Of a DNA stretch of 64,000 nt, positions 1 through 8,876 are shown one piece after another. How positions within the stretch are numbered: the stretch's first letter is position 1; the number at the start of each line of letters is the position of its first letter. The translations under genes were made by a program, and so were the position numbers. A model generated the notes under the pieces. That model was not told the DNA's origin. It did no database searches and saw nothing but the letters and a program-made list of their open reading frames with translations. The stretch lies in NCBI RefSeq assembly GCF_900188105.1, contig NZ_FZNP01000020.1:1-64000 (forward strand). Reading direction: 5' to 3'. The DNA comes from Actinomadura mexicana (GTDB lineage: Bacteria; Actinomycetota; Actinomycetes; Streptosporangiales; Streptosporangiaceae).

Positions 1-143
1 CCGGCCAGATCGTGATCGTCGGCACCGAGGGCTTCGACCCCGCCGACACCGACACCACCGAGAAGGCCAAGTTCACCTTCAAGGGCGTGCCCAAGTCCAC
101 CTCAGTGCCCGACGCGCCGTCCCAGGGCGCGGTCACGCGTTAG
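1..143 (+). CDS. C-terminal end of an unidentified protein (5' partial)
   Basis: The third reading frame is open from the window edge to a TAG at 141-143 and gives 46 residues ending in SQGAVTR. The visible tail contains GQIVIVGTEGF followed by a polar, Thr/Lys-rich stretch. It has no motif that I recognise, so no function is offered. It lies 7 nt upstream of the SDR gene in the same direction and may share its transcript. Confidence 0.55.
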   Translation, partial: GQIVIVGTEGFDPADTDTTEKAKFTFKGVPKSTSVPDAPSQGAVTR

Positions 144-150
144 CCGCACG

Positions 151-831
151 GTGCGGAACCAGGTGGGAGAGCCGCGGCGGGCGCTCGTGATCGGCGGACT
201 GGGCGCGATCGGCGGCGCCGTGGTCCGGCGGTTGGCGAGCGCCGGCTGGGAGTGCCTCGTGGCGTCCCGGTCGCCGCATGCCGACATCGGCCTCGACATG
301 GCGGACGAGGCTTCGGTCGGCGCGGCGGCGGCGGCATGCCCGCCGTTGGACGCGCTCGTCATCGCCACCAACCTGGAGCCGAGCGCTTCGCTCGCCGAGC
401 TGACCGGCCGGCACGCGACGGCGATGTTCGCCACGCATGTCACCGGTCCGCTCCTGTTCATCCGGAGCGCGCGCCACCTGCTGACGAAGGGGTCGAGCAT
501 CGTGTTCCTGTCGTCCCCGGCCGCCTACCGCGGAAGTTACGACCCGTGTTATGCGGCGGCGAAGGGGGCCACGATCGCTCTCGCCCGGACGCTGGCGAAG
601 GAACTCGCACCGGACGTGCGCGTCAACGCACTGTCCCCCAGCATCGTCGAAGACTCACCCGTCGCCCGGCGCATGACGCCCGACTTTCGCGCCCGCCATC
701 GTGAAGCCTCCCTTCTGGAGCGAACGCTCTCCATGGACGAGTGCGCGGAAGCGGTCTGCTTCCTCGTCTCCCACCCGCACGTGACGGGCGCGACCCTGCA
801 TCTGAACGGCGGCGAGTTCCTCGGGGCGTGA
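151..831 (+). CDS. SDR family NAD(P)-dependent oxidoreductase
   Basis: The 226-residue protein has the short-chain dehydrogenase plan. The glycine-rich nucleotide-binding loop is GGLGAIG at residues 15-21. A Ser at about 121-122 is followed by the catalytic YAAAK, with Tyr134 and Lys138, and the C-terminal part keeps VNALSP and the HLNGG end typical of the family. The length is slightly short (usual 240-260) because the strand after the glycine loop is compact. The start is a GTG 7 nt after the preceding stop, with no strong ribosome site, so translational coupling is likely. The substrate cannot be read from the sequence. The ArsR gene converges on it only 5 nt downstream. Confidence 0.85.
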   Translation: MRNQVGEPRRALVIGGLGAIGGAVVRRLASAGWECLVASRSPHADIGLDMADEASVGAAAAACPPLDALVIATNLEPSASLAELTGRHATAMFATHVTGPLLFIRSARHLLTKGSSIVFLSSPAAYRGSYDPCYAAAKGATIALARTLAKELAPDVRVNALSPSIVEDSPVARRMTPDFRARHREASLLERTLSMDECAEAVCFLVSHPHVTGATLHLNGGEFLGA

Positions 832-836
832 CGGGC

Positions 837-1148
837 TCACTTGTCCTCGAACTCGGCCTCCAGCGCGTCCAGGTGCTGGGTCCAGAACCTGCGGAAGCGC
901 TCCAGCCACGTGTCGATCTCCCGCAGGGTCGCGGAGTCCACGGCGTAGAGACGGTGGGCGCCCCTCGCCCGGACCGTCGCGAGCCCGCTCTCCCGCAGCA
1001 CGCGCAGGTGCTGGGACACCCCCGGCTGCGAGATTCCGAACTCCGCCTGGATGACCGCGGCGATGGCGCCGGAGGTCTGCTCACCGTCGGCGAGCAGCTC
1101 CAGGATCCGGCGCCTCACCGGGTCCCCCAGGACATCGAACACGTGCAT
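837..1148 (-). CDS. ArsR-family winged-helix repressor
   Basis: The 103-residue protein has the ArsR fold. The N-terminal VLGDPVRRRILELL leads to a recognition helix (SQPGVSQHLRVLRESGL, about residues 40-56) and a wing (RGAHRLYAV). The acidic C-terminal helix lacks a metal-binding Cys cluster, so it looks like a non-metal ArsR (SdpR/BigR-like) rather than an arsenic sensor. I chose the ATG at 1146-1148 because a good -35/-10 pair ends 6 nt before it, which predicts a leaderless mRNA. The same frame stays open further upstream, but that would place the promoter inside the gene. A 14-bp palindrome overlaps the promoter, suggesting autoregulation. The divergent CoA ligase is a possible target. 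Confidence 0.85.
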   Translation of the reverse strand: MHVFDVLGDPVRRRILELLADGEQTSGAIAAVIQAEFGISQPGVSQHLRVLRESGLATVRARGAHRLYAVDSATLREIDTWLERFRRFWTQHLDALEAEFEDK

Positions 1149-1154
1149 CACGCC

Positions 1155-1183
1155 ATTATTTCGGTGCGACTTATATAAGTCAA
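1155..1183 (-). promoter_or_regulatory. Leaderless promoter of the ArsR gene
   Basis: Read on the minus strand, TTGACT (1183-1178) is the -35 and AATAAT (1160-1155) the -10, separated by 17 nt. The ATG of the ArsR gene begins 6 nt after the -10, where transcription should start. Both hexamers match the vegetative consensus at five of six positions, which is unusual in this GC-rich window. Confidence 0.65.
1168..1181. promoter_or_regulatory. Perfect 14-bp palindrome, likely ArsR operator
   Basis: GACTTATATAAGTC reads identically on both strands and overlaps the -35 and spacer of the ArsR promoter. Its AT-rich half-sites resemble those of non-metal ArsR repressors. A bound dimer would block the promoter. 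The site also lies about 200 bp upstream of the divergent CoA ligase gene. Confidence 0.6.
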
Positions 1184-1378
1184 TGGCTAAACATCGGGCC
1201 GGATCACGCCCCCCGGCCGGATCGGGGCCGGTAGCGGCCAGGGCGCCGGTCACTACCACGGCATGGCCAGCCAGCTATATTTTTTTGTAGCGGACTCTCT
1301 GACCGCGCTCATTCCAGCGCGATGCTTCCGGCTCGCCGGGCCGAAGCCTTCGCCCGCCTTGGATGGAGAGGTGGCCCG

Positions 1379-3004
1379 ATGGAGCCCAGCGCCTCCGCGC
1401 ACGTCGACACGTTCTGCCGCGACAACCTGCCTCCCCACGACGAATGGCCCGAGTTCGACTTCACGCTTCCGGAGGTCGCCTACCCCGAGCGGCTCAACTG
1501 CGCGCACGTCCTGCTGGACGAGACCGTGAGGGCGGTCGGCGCCGGCCGGCCCTGCCTGCGCACTCCCGGAGGCCTCCTGTGGACCTACGGCGACGTGCTG
1601 CGGCGGGCGAACCAGGTGGCCCGGGTACTGGTCGACGACCTCGGGCTGGTGCCGGGCAACCGCGTGCTGCTGCGCGGGCCGAACAACCCGTGGCTGGCCG
1701 CGGCATGGCTCGGCGTGCTCAAGGCGGGCGGCGTGGTGATCACGACCATGCCGATGCTCCGCGCCCGGGAGCTGACGACCATCGCCGAGCTGGCCGAACC
1801 GAGCCTGGCGCTGTGCGACCACCGTTTCCTGGAGGACCTGGCCGCGGCGGAGACTCCCGGGATGCGCACCGTGCCCTACGGCTCGGACGACGCCGACGAC
1901 CTGGTGTCCCGGGCGGCGGGCAAGGACGGGACCTTCGAGGACGTCGAGACCGCGGCCGACGACGTCGCGCTGCTGGCGTTCACCTCGGGCACCACCGGAC
2001 GGCCGAAGGCCACCATGCACTTCCACCGCGACGTGCTGGCGATCGCCGACACCTTCTCCCGGCATCTCCTCCGGCCCGTTCCGGACGACGTCTTCGCCGC
2101 GTCGCCGCCGCTCGGGTTCACCTACGGACTGGGCGGGCTGCTGGTGTTCCCGCTCCGGGCGGGCGCCTCCGCGCTGCTGATCGAGAAGGCGTCCCCGGCC
2201 GAGCTCGCCGAGATCACGGCGGGGCACGGCGTGACGGTGCTGTCCACCGCGCCGACGACCTACCGCGCGATCCTGGCCGCCGGGCTGGCCGGGCGGCTGG
2301 CCGGGGTGCGGCGCTGCGTTTCGGCGGGCGAGCACCTTCCGGCCGCGGTGTGGAGGGCGTTCCACGAGGAGACGGGCGTGCGGATCATCGACGGGATCGG
2401 CTCGACGGAGATGCTGCACATCTTCGTCGCGGCCGCCGACGACGCCATCAGGCCGGGCGCGACGGGCGTCCCGGTCCCCGGCTACCGGGCGGCCGTGGTC
2501 GACGCCGCCGGCCGGCCGGTGCCGGACGGGACCCCCGGGCAGCTCGCGGTCCGCGGCCCGACCGGCTGCCGCTACCTCGCCGACGCCCGGCAGAAGACCT
2601 ACGTCCTGGACGGGTGGAACATCACCGGCGACACCTACATCCGCGACGCCGACGGCTACTTCTGGTACCAGGCCCGCAGCGACGACATGATCATCTCGTC
2701 CGGCTACAACATCGCCGGGCCCGAGGTCGAGCAGGCGCTGATCGAGCATCCGGACGTGGTCGAATGCGGAGTGGTCGGCGCCCCCGACCCCGACCGCGGT
2801 GCCGTGGTGACGGCGTTCGTGGTCCTGCGCGAGGGGGTCGAGGGGAACGCGGGCAAGGCCGCCGAGCTCCAGGCCTTCACCAAGCGGACGATCGCCCCGT
2901 ACAAGTACCCGAGGTCGGTCCGGTTCGTCGACCGGCTCCCCCGCACCAACACCGGCAAGCTGCAGCGCTTCCCCCTGCGCGAGATCGCCGGGGGCGCCCG
3001 GTAG
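1379..3004 (+). CDS. Acyl-CoA synthetase, benzoate/2-aminobenzoate-CoA ligase type
   Basis: This 541-residue adenylate-forming enzyme activates a carboxylic acid with ATP and joins it to CoA. The P-loop-like motif FTSGTTGRPK is at residues 201-210. The acceptor region reads GIGSTEMLHIF, and the hinge contains YQARSDDMIISSGYNI. The C-terminal catalytic lysine sits in TNTGKLQRFP, about residue 527. GSTEMLHIF and the overall plan are those of the benzoate/anthranilate-CoA ligase group, which suggests an aromatic acid substrate, but the specificity is inferred. The start chosen has GGAGAGG (1365-1371) 7 nt upstream; an ATG at 1322 lacks such a site. No downstream aromatic-ring degradation genes are present, so the pathway is unclear. 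Confidence 0.85.
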   Translation: MEPSASAHVDTFCRDNLPPHDEWPEFDFTLPEVAYPERLNCAHVLLDETVRAVGAGRPCLRTPGGLLWTYGDVLRRANQVARVLVDDLGLVPGNRVLLRGPNNPWLAAAWLGVLKAGGVVITTMPMLRARELTTIAELAEPSLALCDHRFLEDLAAAETPGMRTVPYGSDDADDLVSRAAGKDGTFEDVETAADDVALLAFTSGTTGRPKATMHFHRDVLAIADTFSRHLLRPVPDDVFAASPPLGFTYGLGGLLVFPLRAGASALLIEKASPAELAEITAGHGVTVLSTAPTTYRAILAAGLAGRLAGVRRCVSAGEHLPAAVWRAFHEETGVRIIDGIGSTEMLHIFVAAADDAIRPGATGVPVPGYRAAVVDAAGRPVPDGTPGQLAVRGPTGCRYLADARQKTYVLDGWNITGDTYIRDADGYFWYQARSDDMIISSGYNIAGPEVEQALIEHPDVVECGVVGAPDPDRGAVVTAFVVLREGVEGNAGKAAELQAFTKRTIAPYKYPRSVRFVDRLPRTNTGKLQRFPLREIAGGAR

Positions 3005-3047
3005 GGGCCGGAGCGGCGCGCCGACGCCCACATCCGGTCATCCGCCC

Positions 3048-3158
3048 GGCCATCGGGCGGTCTTCGCGCTGGGCGGGCAGACCGTGACGCTGTGGGCCGC
3101 GCTCTTCTTCGTCGGTCAGCAGCGGGCCTGGCTCAAGGCCCAGGCGCAGCCCGCCTGA
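3048..3158 (+). pseudogene. Possible short remnant of a membrane protein C-terminus
   Basis: A frame ending at a TGA (3156-3158) encodes a hydrophobic stretch around TVTLWAALFFVGQQ followed by a Lys/Gln-rich tail, like the last membrane helix of a transporter. It has no start codon or ribosome site and follows the ligase by about 50 nt. It may be the end of a deleted gene. The identity is not recognisable. Confidence 0.2.
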
Positions 3159-3170
3159 GTGTGCCTCACC

Positions 3171-3221
3171 CCGAAGGCGGGCCGAGCCTTCGGGCCAGGC
3201 TCGGCACGCCCGGCCCGAAGG
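3171..3221. terminator. Bidirectional terminator with competing hairpins
   Basis: Two perfect stems share sequence and exclude each other: GCCGAGCC (3181-3188) with GGCTCGGC (3198-3205), and CCTTCGGGCC (3187-3196) with GGCCCGAAGG (3212-3221). They lie between the convergent ends of the CoA ligase and the arabinose operon, so they probably stop transcription from both sides. There is no clear U-tract. Confidence 0.5.
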
Positions 3222-3225
3222 CCTC

Positions 3226-3972
3226 CTACAGACCTCGGCTTCGGCGGTAGTCGGCGACGACCAGGTCGGTCAGCTCCTGCAGGGAGGTCTCGGCCGTCGG
3301 CTTGTCGAAGGAGATCCGGCCGTGCTGCAGCAGGTTGACCCGGTCGCAGACGTCCAGGACCTGGGCGTAGTTGTGCGCGATGATGATGATCGACACCTCG
3401 CCGCGCGCCTTGAGGTCGCGGACGAGGTCGAGGATCATCGTGCCCTCCTTGGCGCCCATCGCGGCCAGCGGCTCGTCGAGCAGCAGGATGCGGGCGTCGG
3501 AGTAGACCGAGCGGGCGACCGCGATGGCCTGCCGCTGACCGCCGGACAGCTTGGCGACCTCGACGTCCACCGACGGGATCCGTACCCCCATGTCGGCCAG
3601 CTGGCGGGCGGCCCGCCGGCGCATCGCACGGTTGCTGAGCAGCGGCCAGCGCACCAGCTCCCGGTTGAGGAACATGTTGTGGTAGACGCTCAGCTCGTTG
3701 ACCAGGGCGAGGTCCTGGTAGACGGTGTCGACGCCGAGCGAGCGGGCGTGGTCCACCGAGCGCGGGCTCACCTCCGTGCCGTCGATGAGGATGCGGCCGG
3801 TGTCCGGCCGCTGGAAGCCGCTGATGATTTTGATGAGCGTGGACTTCCCGGCCCCGTTGTCACCGATGAGGCCGAGCACCTCGCCCTTGCCGAGGTGCAG
3901 CGTGACGTCGGCGAGGGCCTCCACGCCGCCGAAGCGCTTGCCGATGCCCTCCACCCGCAGAGCCTCGCTCAT
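3226..3972 (-). CDS. Sugar ABC transporter ATP-binding protein (arabinose operon)
   Basis: The 248-residue protein is a single-cassette ATPase that should energise monosaccharide import. Walker A is GDNGAGKS (37-44), the signature LSGGQ is at 142-146, and Walker B ILLLDEP is at 162-168. DEPLAAMG replaces the common DEPTAALG, as in FrcA-type sugar ATPases. It is half the size of RbsA/AraG, which carry two cassettes, so two copies would form the transporter engine. Its ATG overlaps the permease stop by 4 nt (ATGA), showing tight coupling. It is the last gene of the leftward arabinose operon. Arabinose specificity is inferred from the operon. Confidence 0.9.
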   Translation of the reverse strand: MSEALRVEGIGKRFGGVEALADVTLHLGKGEVLGLIGDNGAGKSTLIKIISGFQRPDTGRILIDGTEVSPRSVDHARSLGVDTVYQDLALVNELSVYHNMFLNRELVRWPLLSNRAMRRRAARQLADMGVRIPSVDVEVAKLSGGQRQAIAVARSVYSDARILLLDEPLAAMGAKEGTMILDLVRDLKARGEVSIIIIAHNYAQVLDVCDRVNLLQHGRISFDKPTAETSLQELTDLVVADYRRSRGL

Positions 3973-5003
3973 GAGCGCCCCGCCCTTCGCAGCCGGGCCA
4001 GGTGGACGTTCAGCACCATCGAGATGATGATCGCCGACCCGAGGATGATGTTGAACGGGTTCGCGCTGATCCCGATGAGGTTGAAGCCGTTCTGCATCTC
4101 GGCCAGCACCAGCGCTCCGAGCAGCGCCCCGACGACGGTCCCCGAGCCCCCGGCCAGGGCGGTGCCGCCGATGACCGCCGCCGACACCGCGATGAACATC
4201 GCGTTCGACCCGCCCGAGCTCGGGTCGATGGAGCCGACCCGGAAGGCCTCCAGGATGCCGGCGAAGGCGCCGAGCGCTCCGGTGAGCATGAAGTTGCCGA
4301 TCTTGATCCGGCCGGTGCGGATGCCCGCCTCGGCCGCGCCGAGCGGGTTGCCCCCGGTCGCGACCGTGTGCAGTCCCCACCGGGTGCGGGTGAGGACCAG
4401 GTGGAAGAAGACCACGATCACCAGGCACCAGGTCAGCTCCGCCCAGGGGGCGCGCCCGAACCAGCCCGCCAGGCCCTCGGCCGCCTCGGGGATCTGCGCC
4501 GGGTAGGCGTGGGAGGTGGTGAGCATGATGCCCTGCACCAGGAACATCGAGCCCAGGGTGGCGACGAACGACGGCACCCGCAGCACGACCGTCACCACTC
4601 CGTTGCCGAGTCCGATGAGCGCGCCGGCCAGGACCGCCAGCACGATCGCGATGAACGGGTACACGCCGGAGAAGTCGACCATGTAGTGCATGAGGAAGGG
4701 TGCCAGCGCGAAGACCATGCCGACCGACAGGTCGATCTCGCCGCTGACGAGCAGGAACACCTCGCCGACCGCGATGATGGCGTACGGCGCGGTGCCCTGG
4801 GAGACGTTGACCAGGTTGTCGTGGGTCAGGAAGACCGACTTCGCGGTCTGGAAGTAGATCAGCAGTCCGAGCGCCACCAGGAGGATGGTGGCCTCCCGGC
4901 GGCGCAGGAACGCGTCGGTGGCCAGGCCGGGCAGCCCCCGGGCACGCCGCCGCGGTGGCGTGCCCGGGGTTGCCGCCTGGTCCCGCAGGGTGCTCTCGCT
5001 CAC
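3969..5003 (-). CDS. Sugar ABC transporter permease (arabinose operon)
   Basis: The 344-residue integral membrane protein belongs to the RbsC/XylH/AraH permease family. After a basic cytoplasmic N-terminus it has about ten hydrophobic helices. A characteristic region reads SVGMVFALAP. The C-terminal SGTVVGALLGALVLAEMQNGFNLIG is the usual family end, here followed by two more helical turns and a basic tail. It forms the membrane channel for the sugar delivered by the lipoprotein encoded 16 nt upstream. Its stop overlaps the ATPase start by 4 nt. Confidence 0.88.
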   Translation of the reverse strand: MSESTLRDQAATPGTPPRRRARGLPGLATDAFLRRREATILLVALGLLIYFQTAKSVFLTHDNLVNVSQGTAPYAIIAVGEVFLLVSGEIDLSVGMVFALAPFLMHYMVDFSGVYPFIAIVLAVLAGALIGLGNGVVTVVLRVPSFVATLGSMFLVQGIMLTTSHAYPAQIPEAAEGLAGWFGRAPWAELTWCLVIVVFFHLVLTRTRWGLHTVATGGNPLGAAEAGIRTGRIKIGNFMLTGALGAFAGILEAFRVGSIDPSSGGSNAMFIAVSAAVIGGTALAGGSGTVVGALLGALVLAEMQNGFNLIGISANPFNIILGSAIIISMVLNVHLARLRRAGRS

Positions 5004-5019
5004 TCCGTGCTCCTCCCTG

Positions 5020-6153
5020 TCAGACGTGAGCGATGGCGCCGGACCGCGGCACCAGCTGCTGGGCGGGGCTGGAACCCTCGTACCGGGTCTTGGTGGTGAG
5101 GTACGGGCCGACCGTCTGCTTGCTGACGAAGGTCAGGCCGGTGTTGGTCACCGGGGGGAAGACCAGGCCGCCGGACAGCTTGTAGAACCACAGGGCCAGC
5201 ACGGGCAGGAATCCCTGCAGGTAGGGCTGCTGGTCGATGGTGAAGTCCAGGTCGCCGGACTTGACGGCGCCCAGCGTGCCCGGGGTGAGGTCGAACCCGC
5301 CCGCGGCGACGCCTCTGCCCTTGAGGCGGTACTTCTGCATGACCTTGCCGATGCTCTCGGTCGAGCCGGCGTCCACCGCGAACATGCCCTTGACGTTCTG
5401 GTGGCCCTGGGCGTAGGCGTCGACGGTCGACAGTTCCTTCGGCAGCTCGGCGCCGCTGGCCACCGAGGTGAACTTGATCGGCTTGCCGGAGGCCTTGATG
5501 GCGTCCCGCGCGCCGTCGATGCGCGGCTGGATGTTCAGCGAGCCCGGGGTGGCGATGAACCCGACCGCGTCTCCCCCGGTCATCAGCGCCGCGATCTTGG
5601 TGCCGAGCTGGTAGCCGGAGGTGTAGAGGTCCTGGCCGATGTAGGCGAGCCGGTTGGTGCCGGGGTCGTCCTTGGCGCCGTCGGCGTTGTAGGAGACCAC
5701 CGGGATCCCGGCGTCCAGCGCCTTGTCCACCGGCTGCCGGAAGGCGGTCTTGTCCACCACGGCGACCGCGAGACCGTCGGCCTTGCCGGAGATGGCCGCG
5801 TTGGTGGCGCTGACCATCTCGGGCACCGCGGAGTTCTGCGAACCCGTCCACTGGAACGAGCAGCCCAGCAGGGCGCAGGCGTCCTGCGCGCCGTACTGCG
5901 TCGGCGTGAAGAAGGGGTTCGTGGTGACGTGGTTGACGAACACGAACTTCCAGTTCGGCGTCTTCGGGAAGTGCCCGGGCCCGCCGGTGGGCGAGGACGA
6001 GCTCTTGTTGTCCGAGGAGCAGGCGGCCAGCAGCGCCGACGCGGCCGCGGTCGCGCTGACCAGGCCGGCGCCGCTGAGCAGCCGGCGCCGGGTGGGCTCG
6101 CTGAGGCCGAGGTCGTCGACGGCCTCTTCGACCGCCGGATCGATGCGCTCCAT
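5020..6153 (-). CDS. Sugar ABC transporter substrate-binding lipoprotein (Tat-exported)
   Basis: This 377-residue protein is a periplasmic-binding-protein type 1 receptor. The N-terminus has a twin-arginine motif (TRRRLLSG, residues 21-28), a hydrophobic segment and the lipobox LLAAC with Cys45 as the lipid-anchored residue, then a Ser-rich linker. This indicates Tat export and anchoring to the outer face of the membrane. The body shows Rossmann-like repeats such as VVSYNADG and VGFIATPGS. The ATG follows the mutarotase stop by 1 nt, so the two are translationally coupled. The likely ligand is L-arabinose, inferred from the linked araBDA genes. Confidence 0.88.
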   Translation of the reverse strand: MERIDPAVEEAVDDLGLSEPTRRRLLSGAGLVSATAAASALLAACSSDNKSSSSPTGGPGHFPKTPNWKFVFVNHVTTNPFFTPTQYGAQDACALLGCSFQWTGSQNSAVPEMVSATNAAISGKADGLAVAVVDKTAFRQPVDKALDAGIPVVSYNADGAKDDPGTNRLAYIGQDLYTSGYQLGTKIAALMTGGDAVGFIATPGSLNIQPRIDGARDAIKASGKPIKFTSVASGAELPKELSTVDAYAQGHQNVKGMFAVDAGSTESIGKVMQKYRLKGRGVAAGGFDLTPGTLGAVKSGDLDFTIDQQPYLQGFLPVLALWFYKLSGGLVFPPVTNTGLTFVSKQTVGPYLTTKTRYEGSSPAQQLVPRSGAIAHV

Positions 6154-6154
6154 G

Positions 6155-7315
6155 TCAGGCTCCGAACTGGTAGACGGTCGTGGAGTGGTAGGCCTGGCCG
6201 GGGTCCAGCTCCGTGGAGGGGAAGGCCGGCTGGTTCGGCGAGTCGGGGAAGTGCTGGGTCTCCAGTGCGAACCCGTCGCCCTGCCGGTAGACGCGGCCGC
6301 CGGTGCCGACCAGCGTGCCGTCGAGGAAGTTGCCCGAGTAGAACTGGAGCCCGGGCTGGTCGGTGGAGATGGCCAGGGTGCGGCCGCTCCCGGGATCCTG
6401 GACGCGCGCGGCGACCTTCCAGCCGGAACCGTCCAGGACGAAGTTGTGGTCGTAGCCCTGGCCGTAGAGGAGCTGGTCGAAGCCCGTGCGGATGCGGGCG
6501 CCGATCGCGGTGGGCCCGGTGAAGTCCAGCGGGGTGCCGTGCACCGGGGCGATGCGGCCGGTCGGGATCAGCTCTGATGAGCTGACAGGGGTGTACCGGG
6601 AGCCGTTGATCTGGAGCCGGTGGTCGTAGACCGTTCCGCTGCCCTCGCCCGAGAGGTTGAAGTAGGAGTGGTTGGTGAGGTTGACGACGGTCGGCTTGTC
6701 GGTGGCGGCGTGGTAGTCGAACCGGATGGCGTTGTGCCGCGTGACGGAGATGGTCACGTCGGTCTTGAGGGTGCCGGGGAAGCCCTGGTCGCCGTCCGGG
6801 CTGGTGTGGGACAGCCGGAGCGCGACGCTGCCGCCGGTGGTGACCGGGGCCGCGGACCAGACGCGCTGGTCGAAGCCGGTCGTGCCGCCGTGCAGGGTGT
6901 TCCCGTTGTTGTTGGTGGTCAGCTGGTACGCGCGCCCGTCGAGCGTGAACCGGCCCTTGGCGATGCGGTTGCCGTACCGGCCGATGAGCGCTCCGAAGTA
7001 CGTGCTGTTCTTGGTGAGGTAGTCGGAGAGGGTCGGGAAGCCCAGCGTGACGTTGGCGAGCCTGCCGTGCCGGTCGGGCGTCTCGATGGTCTGGACGATG
7101 CCGCCGTAGGTGATCACCCGGATGCGCATCGAGCCGTTGGTCAGGGTGTAGCGCCAGACCTTGGTGCCGTCGGGCATCGTGCCGAACAGGTCCTTGCCGA
7201 TCCCGGGCTTCAGGTGGCGGCCGGACGCCGTGGAGGAGGGGGCGAATCCGCCGATCGCGGCGCCGGCGAGCACGGCCAGCGCGACCAGCCTTACTGCGAA
7301 GCGTGATCTGGTCAT
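6155..7315 (-). CDS. Secreted aldose 1-epimerase (mutarotase)
   Basis: The 386-residue enzyme interconverts alpha and beta anomers of aldoses. A signal peptide covers about residues 1-31 (hydrophobic LVALAVLAGAA, then ASG), so it acts outside the membrane, where it can present the right arabinose anomer to the binding protein. Family motifs include NNNGNTLHGG with His142 and NLTNHSYFNLSG with His216, the two histidines expected at the active site. LETQHFPDSPN supplies the catalytic Glu region. It lies between araA (44 nt gap) and the binding-protein gene. GAGGAAACC precedes its ATG at a good distance. Confidence 0.9.
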   Translation of the reverse strand: MTRSRFAVRLVALAVLAGAAIGGFAPSSTASGRHLKPGIGKDLFGTMPDGTKVWRYTLTNGSMRIRVITYGGIVQTIETPDRHGRLANVTLGFPTLSDYLTKNSTYFGALIGRYGNRIAKGRFTLDGRAYQLTTNNNGNTLHGGTTGFDQRVWSAAPVTTGGSVALRLSHTSPDGDQGFPGTLKTDVTISVTRHNAIRFDYHAATDKPTVVNLTNHSYFNLSGEGSGTVYDHRLQINGSRYTPVSSSELIPTGRIAPVHGTPLDFTGPTAIGARIRTGFDQLLYGQGYDHNFVLDGSGWKVAARVQDPGSGRTLAISTDQPGLQFYSGNFLDGTLVGTGGRVYRQGDGFALETQHFPDSPNQPAFPSTELDPGQAYHSTTVYQFGA

Positions 7316-7359
7316 GGGACGGTTTCCTCACAGATCTCGGGGGTGGGGTGTCCTGGCGG

Positions 7360-8853
7360 CTAGAAGCCTTGTGCCAGGCGGTGGTACGCCTGGTTCCAGC
7401 GCATCTCGCGCCGGAACCGGGCGACCTCGGTCTCGCTGTCGATGACGAGCAGTTCCACGCCCGTCATCTCGGCGAGGTCGGCCAGGATCTCGATGGTGAT
7501 CGCCTGGGACAGCACCGTGTGGTGCGGTCCCCCGGCCGACAGCCAGGCCTCGGTTGCTGTACGGAAGTTCGGGCGGGGCGCCCACACGGCCCGGGCCACC
7601 GGCAGCCGGGGCAGCGGTTCCGGGGGCCCCACCAGGTCGATCTCGTTGGCGACCAGCCGGAAGCGGTCGCCGAGATCGGCCAGCCCGACGACGAGCCCCG
7701 GTCCGGGCGCCGCGTCGAACACGAGCCGGACCGGGTCCTGCCGTCCCCCGATGGACAGCGGGTGCACCTCGCAGCTCGGCACGCCGGCGGCGATGGAGGG
7801 GCAGACCTCCAGCATGTGGGCGCCCAGGATGAGCTCCCGGCCCGGGACGAGGTGGTAGGTGTAGTCCTCCATGAAGGAGGTGCCGCCGGGCAGTCCCGCG
7901 GCGGCGCTCTTGAGGGCCCGCAGCAGCAGGGCCGTCTTCCAGTCGCCCTCCGCGCCGAAGCCGCGGCCGTCGGCCATCAGGCGCTGCACGGCGATGCCCG
8001 GCAGCTGCCTGAGCCCGCCGAGATCCTCGAAGTTGGTGGTGAACGCCTGGTAGGACCCGGCGGCGAGGAAGTCGCGCAGCCCGAGCTCGATGCGCGCGGC
8101 GTCGCGCAGCGCCTGGTGGCGTCCGCCGCCGGACCGCAGCTCCGGGGCGACGGCGTACGCCTGCTCGTACTCCTCGGCGAGCTCGCCGACCCGGTGGTCC
8201 GGCACCGCGCCGGCGGCCGCGACGAGGTCGTTCACGCCGAAGGCGTGGACCGAGGCGCCGAACCGGATCTGCGCCTCGACCTTGTCGCCCTCGGTGACGG
8301 CGACGTCCCGCATGTTGTCGCCGAAGCGGGCGAGCCGCAGGGTCCGCAGGTCGGCGTGGCCACGGGCGGCCCTGACCCATGAGGCGATCCGCGCGCGTAC
8401 CGCGGGGTCGCTGGTGTGCCCGGCCACCGTGGTGCGCGCCATGCCGAGCCGGGTCTGGACGTGGGCGTGTTCCCGGTCCCCGTGCGCGGCTTGGTTGAGG
8501 TTCATGAAGTCCATGTCGATGCTCGACCACGGCAGCGCCACGTTCGCCTGGGTGTGCAGGTGCAGCAGTGGCCGGAGCAGCGCGTTCAGGCCGGCGATCC
8601 ACATCTTGGCGGGCGAGAACGTGTGCATCCAGGTGATGACCCCGATGCAGTCGTCGTCCGCGCCCGCCTGGAGCATCGTCCGCCGGATGGCCTCCGCGTC
8701 GGTGAGCACCGGGCGCCACCGCACCGCCGCCGGGATGTCCGGATCCTCGTCCAGGGCCTGGGCGATCCGCCGTGACTGCGCGGCGACCTGGTGGAGCGTG
8801 TCCTCGCCGTACAAGGACTGGCTTCCGGTGAGGAACCAGATGGTCGGTGCCAT
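7360..8853 (-). CDS. araA: L-arabinose isomerase
   Basis: The 497-residue cytosolic enzyme converts L-arabinose to L-ribulose, the first step of the pathway. The length fits the family (about 500). Diagnostic segments are [12 protein letters not shown] near the N-terminus, [15 protein letters not shown], the metal-site region [15 protein letters not shown], and [15 protein letters not shown], which carry the Glu and His residues that bind Mn(II). The ATG at 8853 follows a GGGAG; the same frame is open upstream but belongs to antisense of araD and araB. It sits 23 nt after araD. Confidence 0.95.
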   Translation of the reverse strand: MAPTIWFLTGSQSLYGEDTLHQVAAQSRRIAQALDEDPDIPAAVRWRPVLTDAEAIRRTMLQAGADDDCIGVITWMHTFSPAKMWIAGLNALLRPLLHLHTQANVALPWSSIDMDFMNLNQAAHGDREHAHVQTRLGMARTTVAGHTSDPAVRARIASWVRAARGHADLRTLRLARFGDNMRDVAVTEGDKVEAQIRFGASVHAFGVNDLVAAAGAVPDHRVGELAEEYEQAYAVAPELRSGGGRHQALRDAARIELGLRDFLAAGSYQAFTTNFEDLGGLRQLPGIAVQRLMADGRGFGAEGDWKTALLLRALKSAAAGLPGGTSFMEDYTYHLVPGRELILGAHMLEVCPSIAAGVPSCEVHPLSIGGRQDPVRLVFDAAPGPGLVVGLADLGDRFRLVANEIDLVGPPEPLPRLPVARAVWAPRPNFRTATEAWLSAGGPHHTVLSQAITIEILADLAEMTGVELLVIDSETEVARFRREMRWNQAYHRLAQGF

Positions 8854-8876
8854 CGCGGGGCTGCTCCCTTCGCGGG

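Noticed and set aside
1253-3031. A 592-codon open frame on the minus strand opposite the CoA ligase
   Set aside because: It is a shadow caused by high GC. Its product is rich in Gly, Arg, Val and Asp without motifs, and the plus-strand ligase is a clear full-length match to its family.
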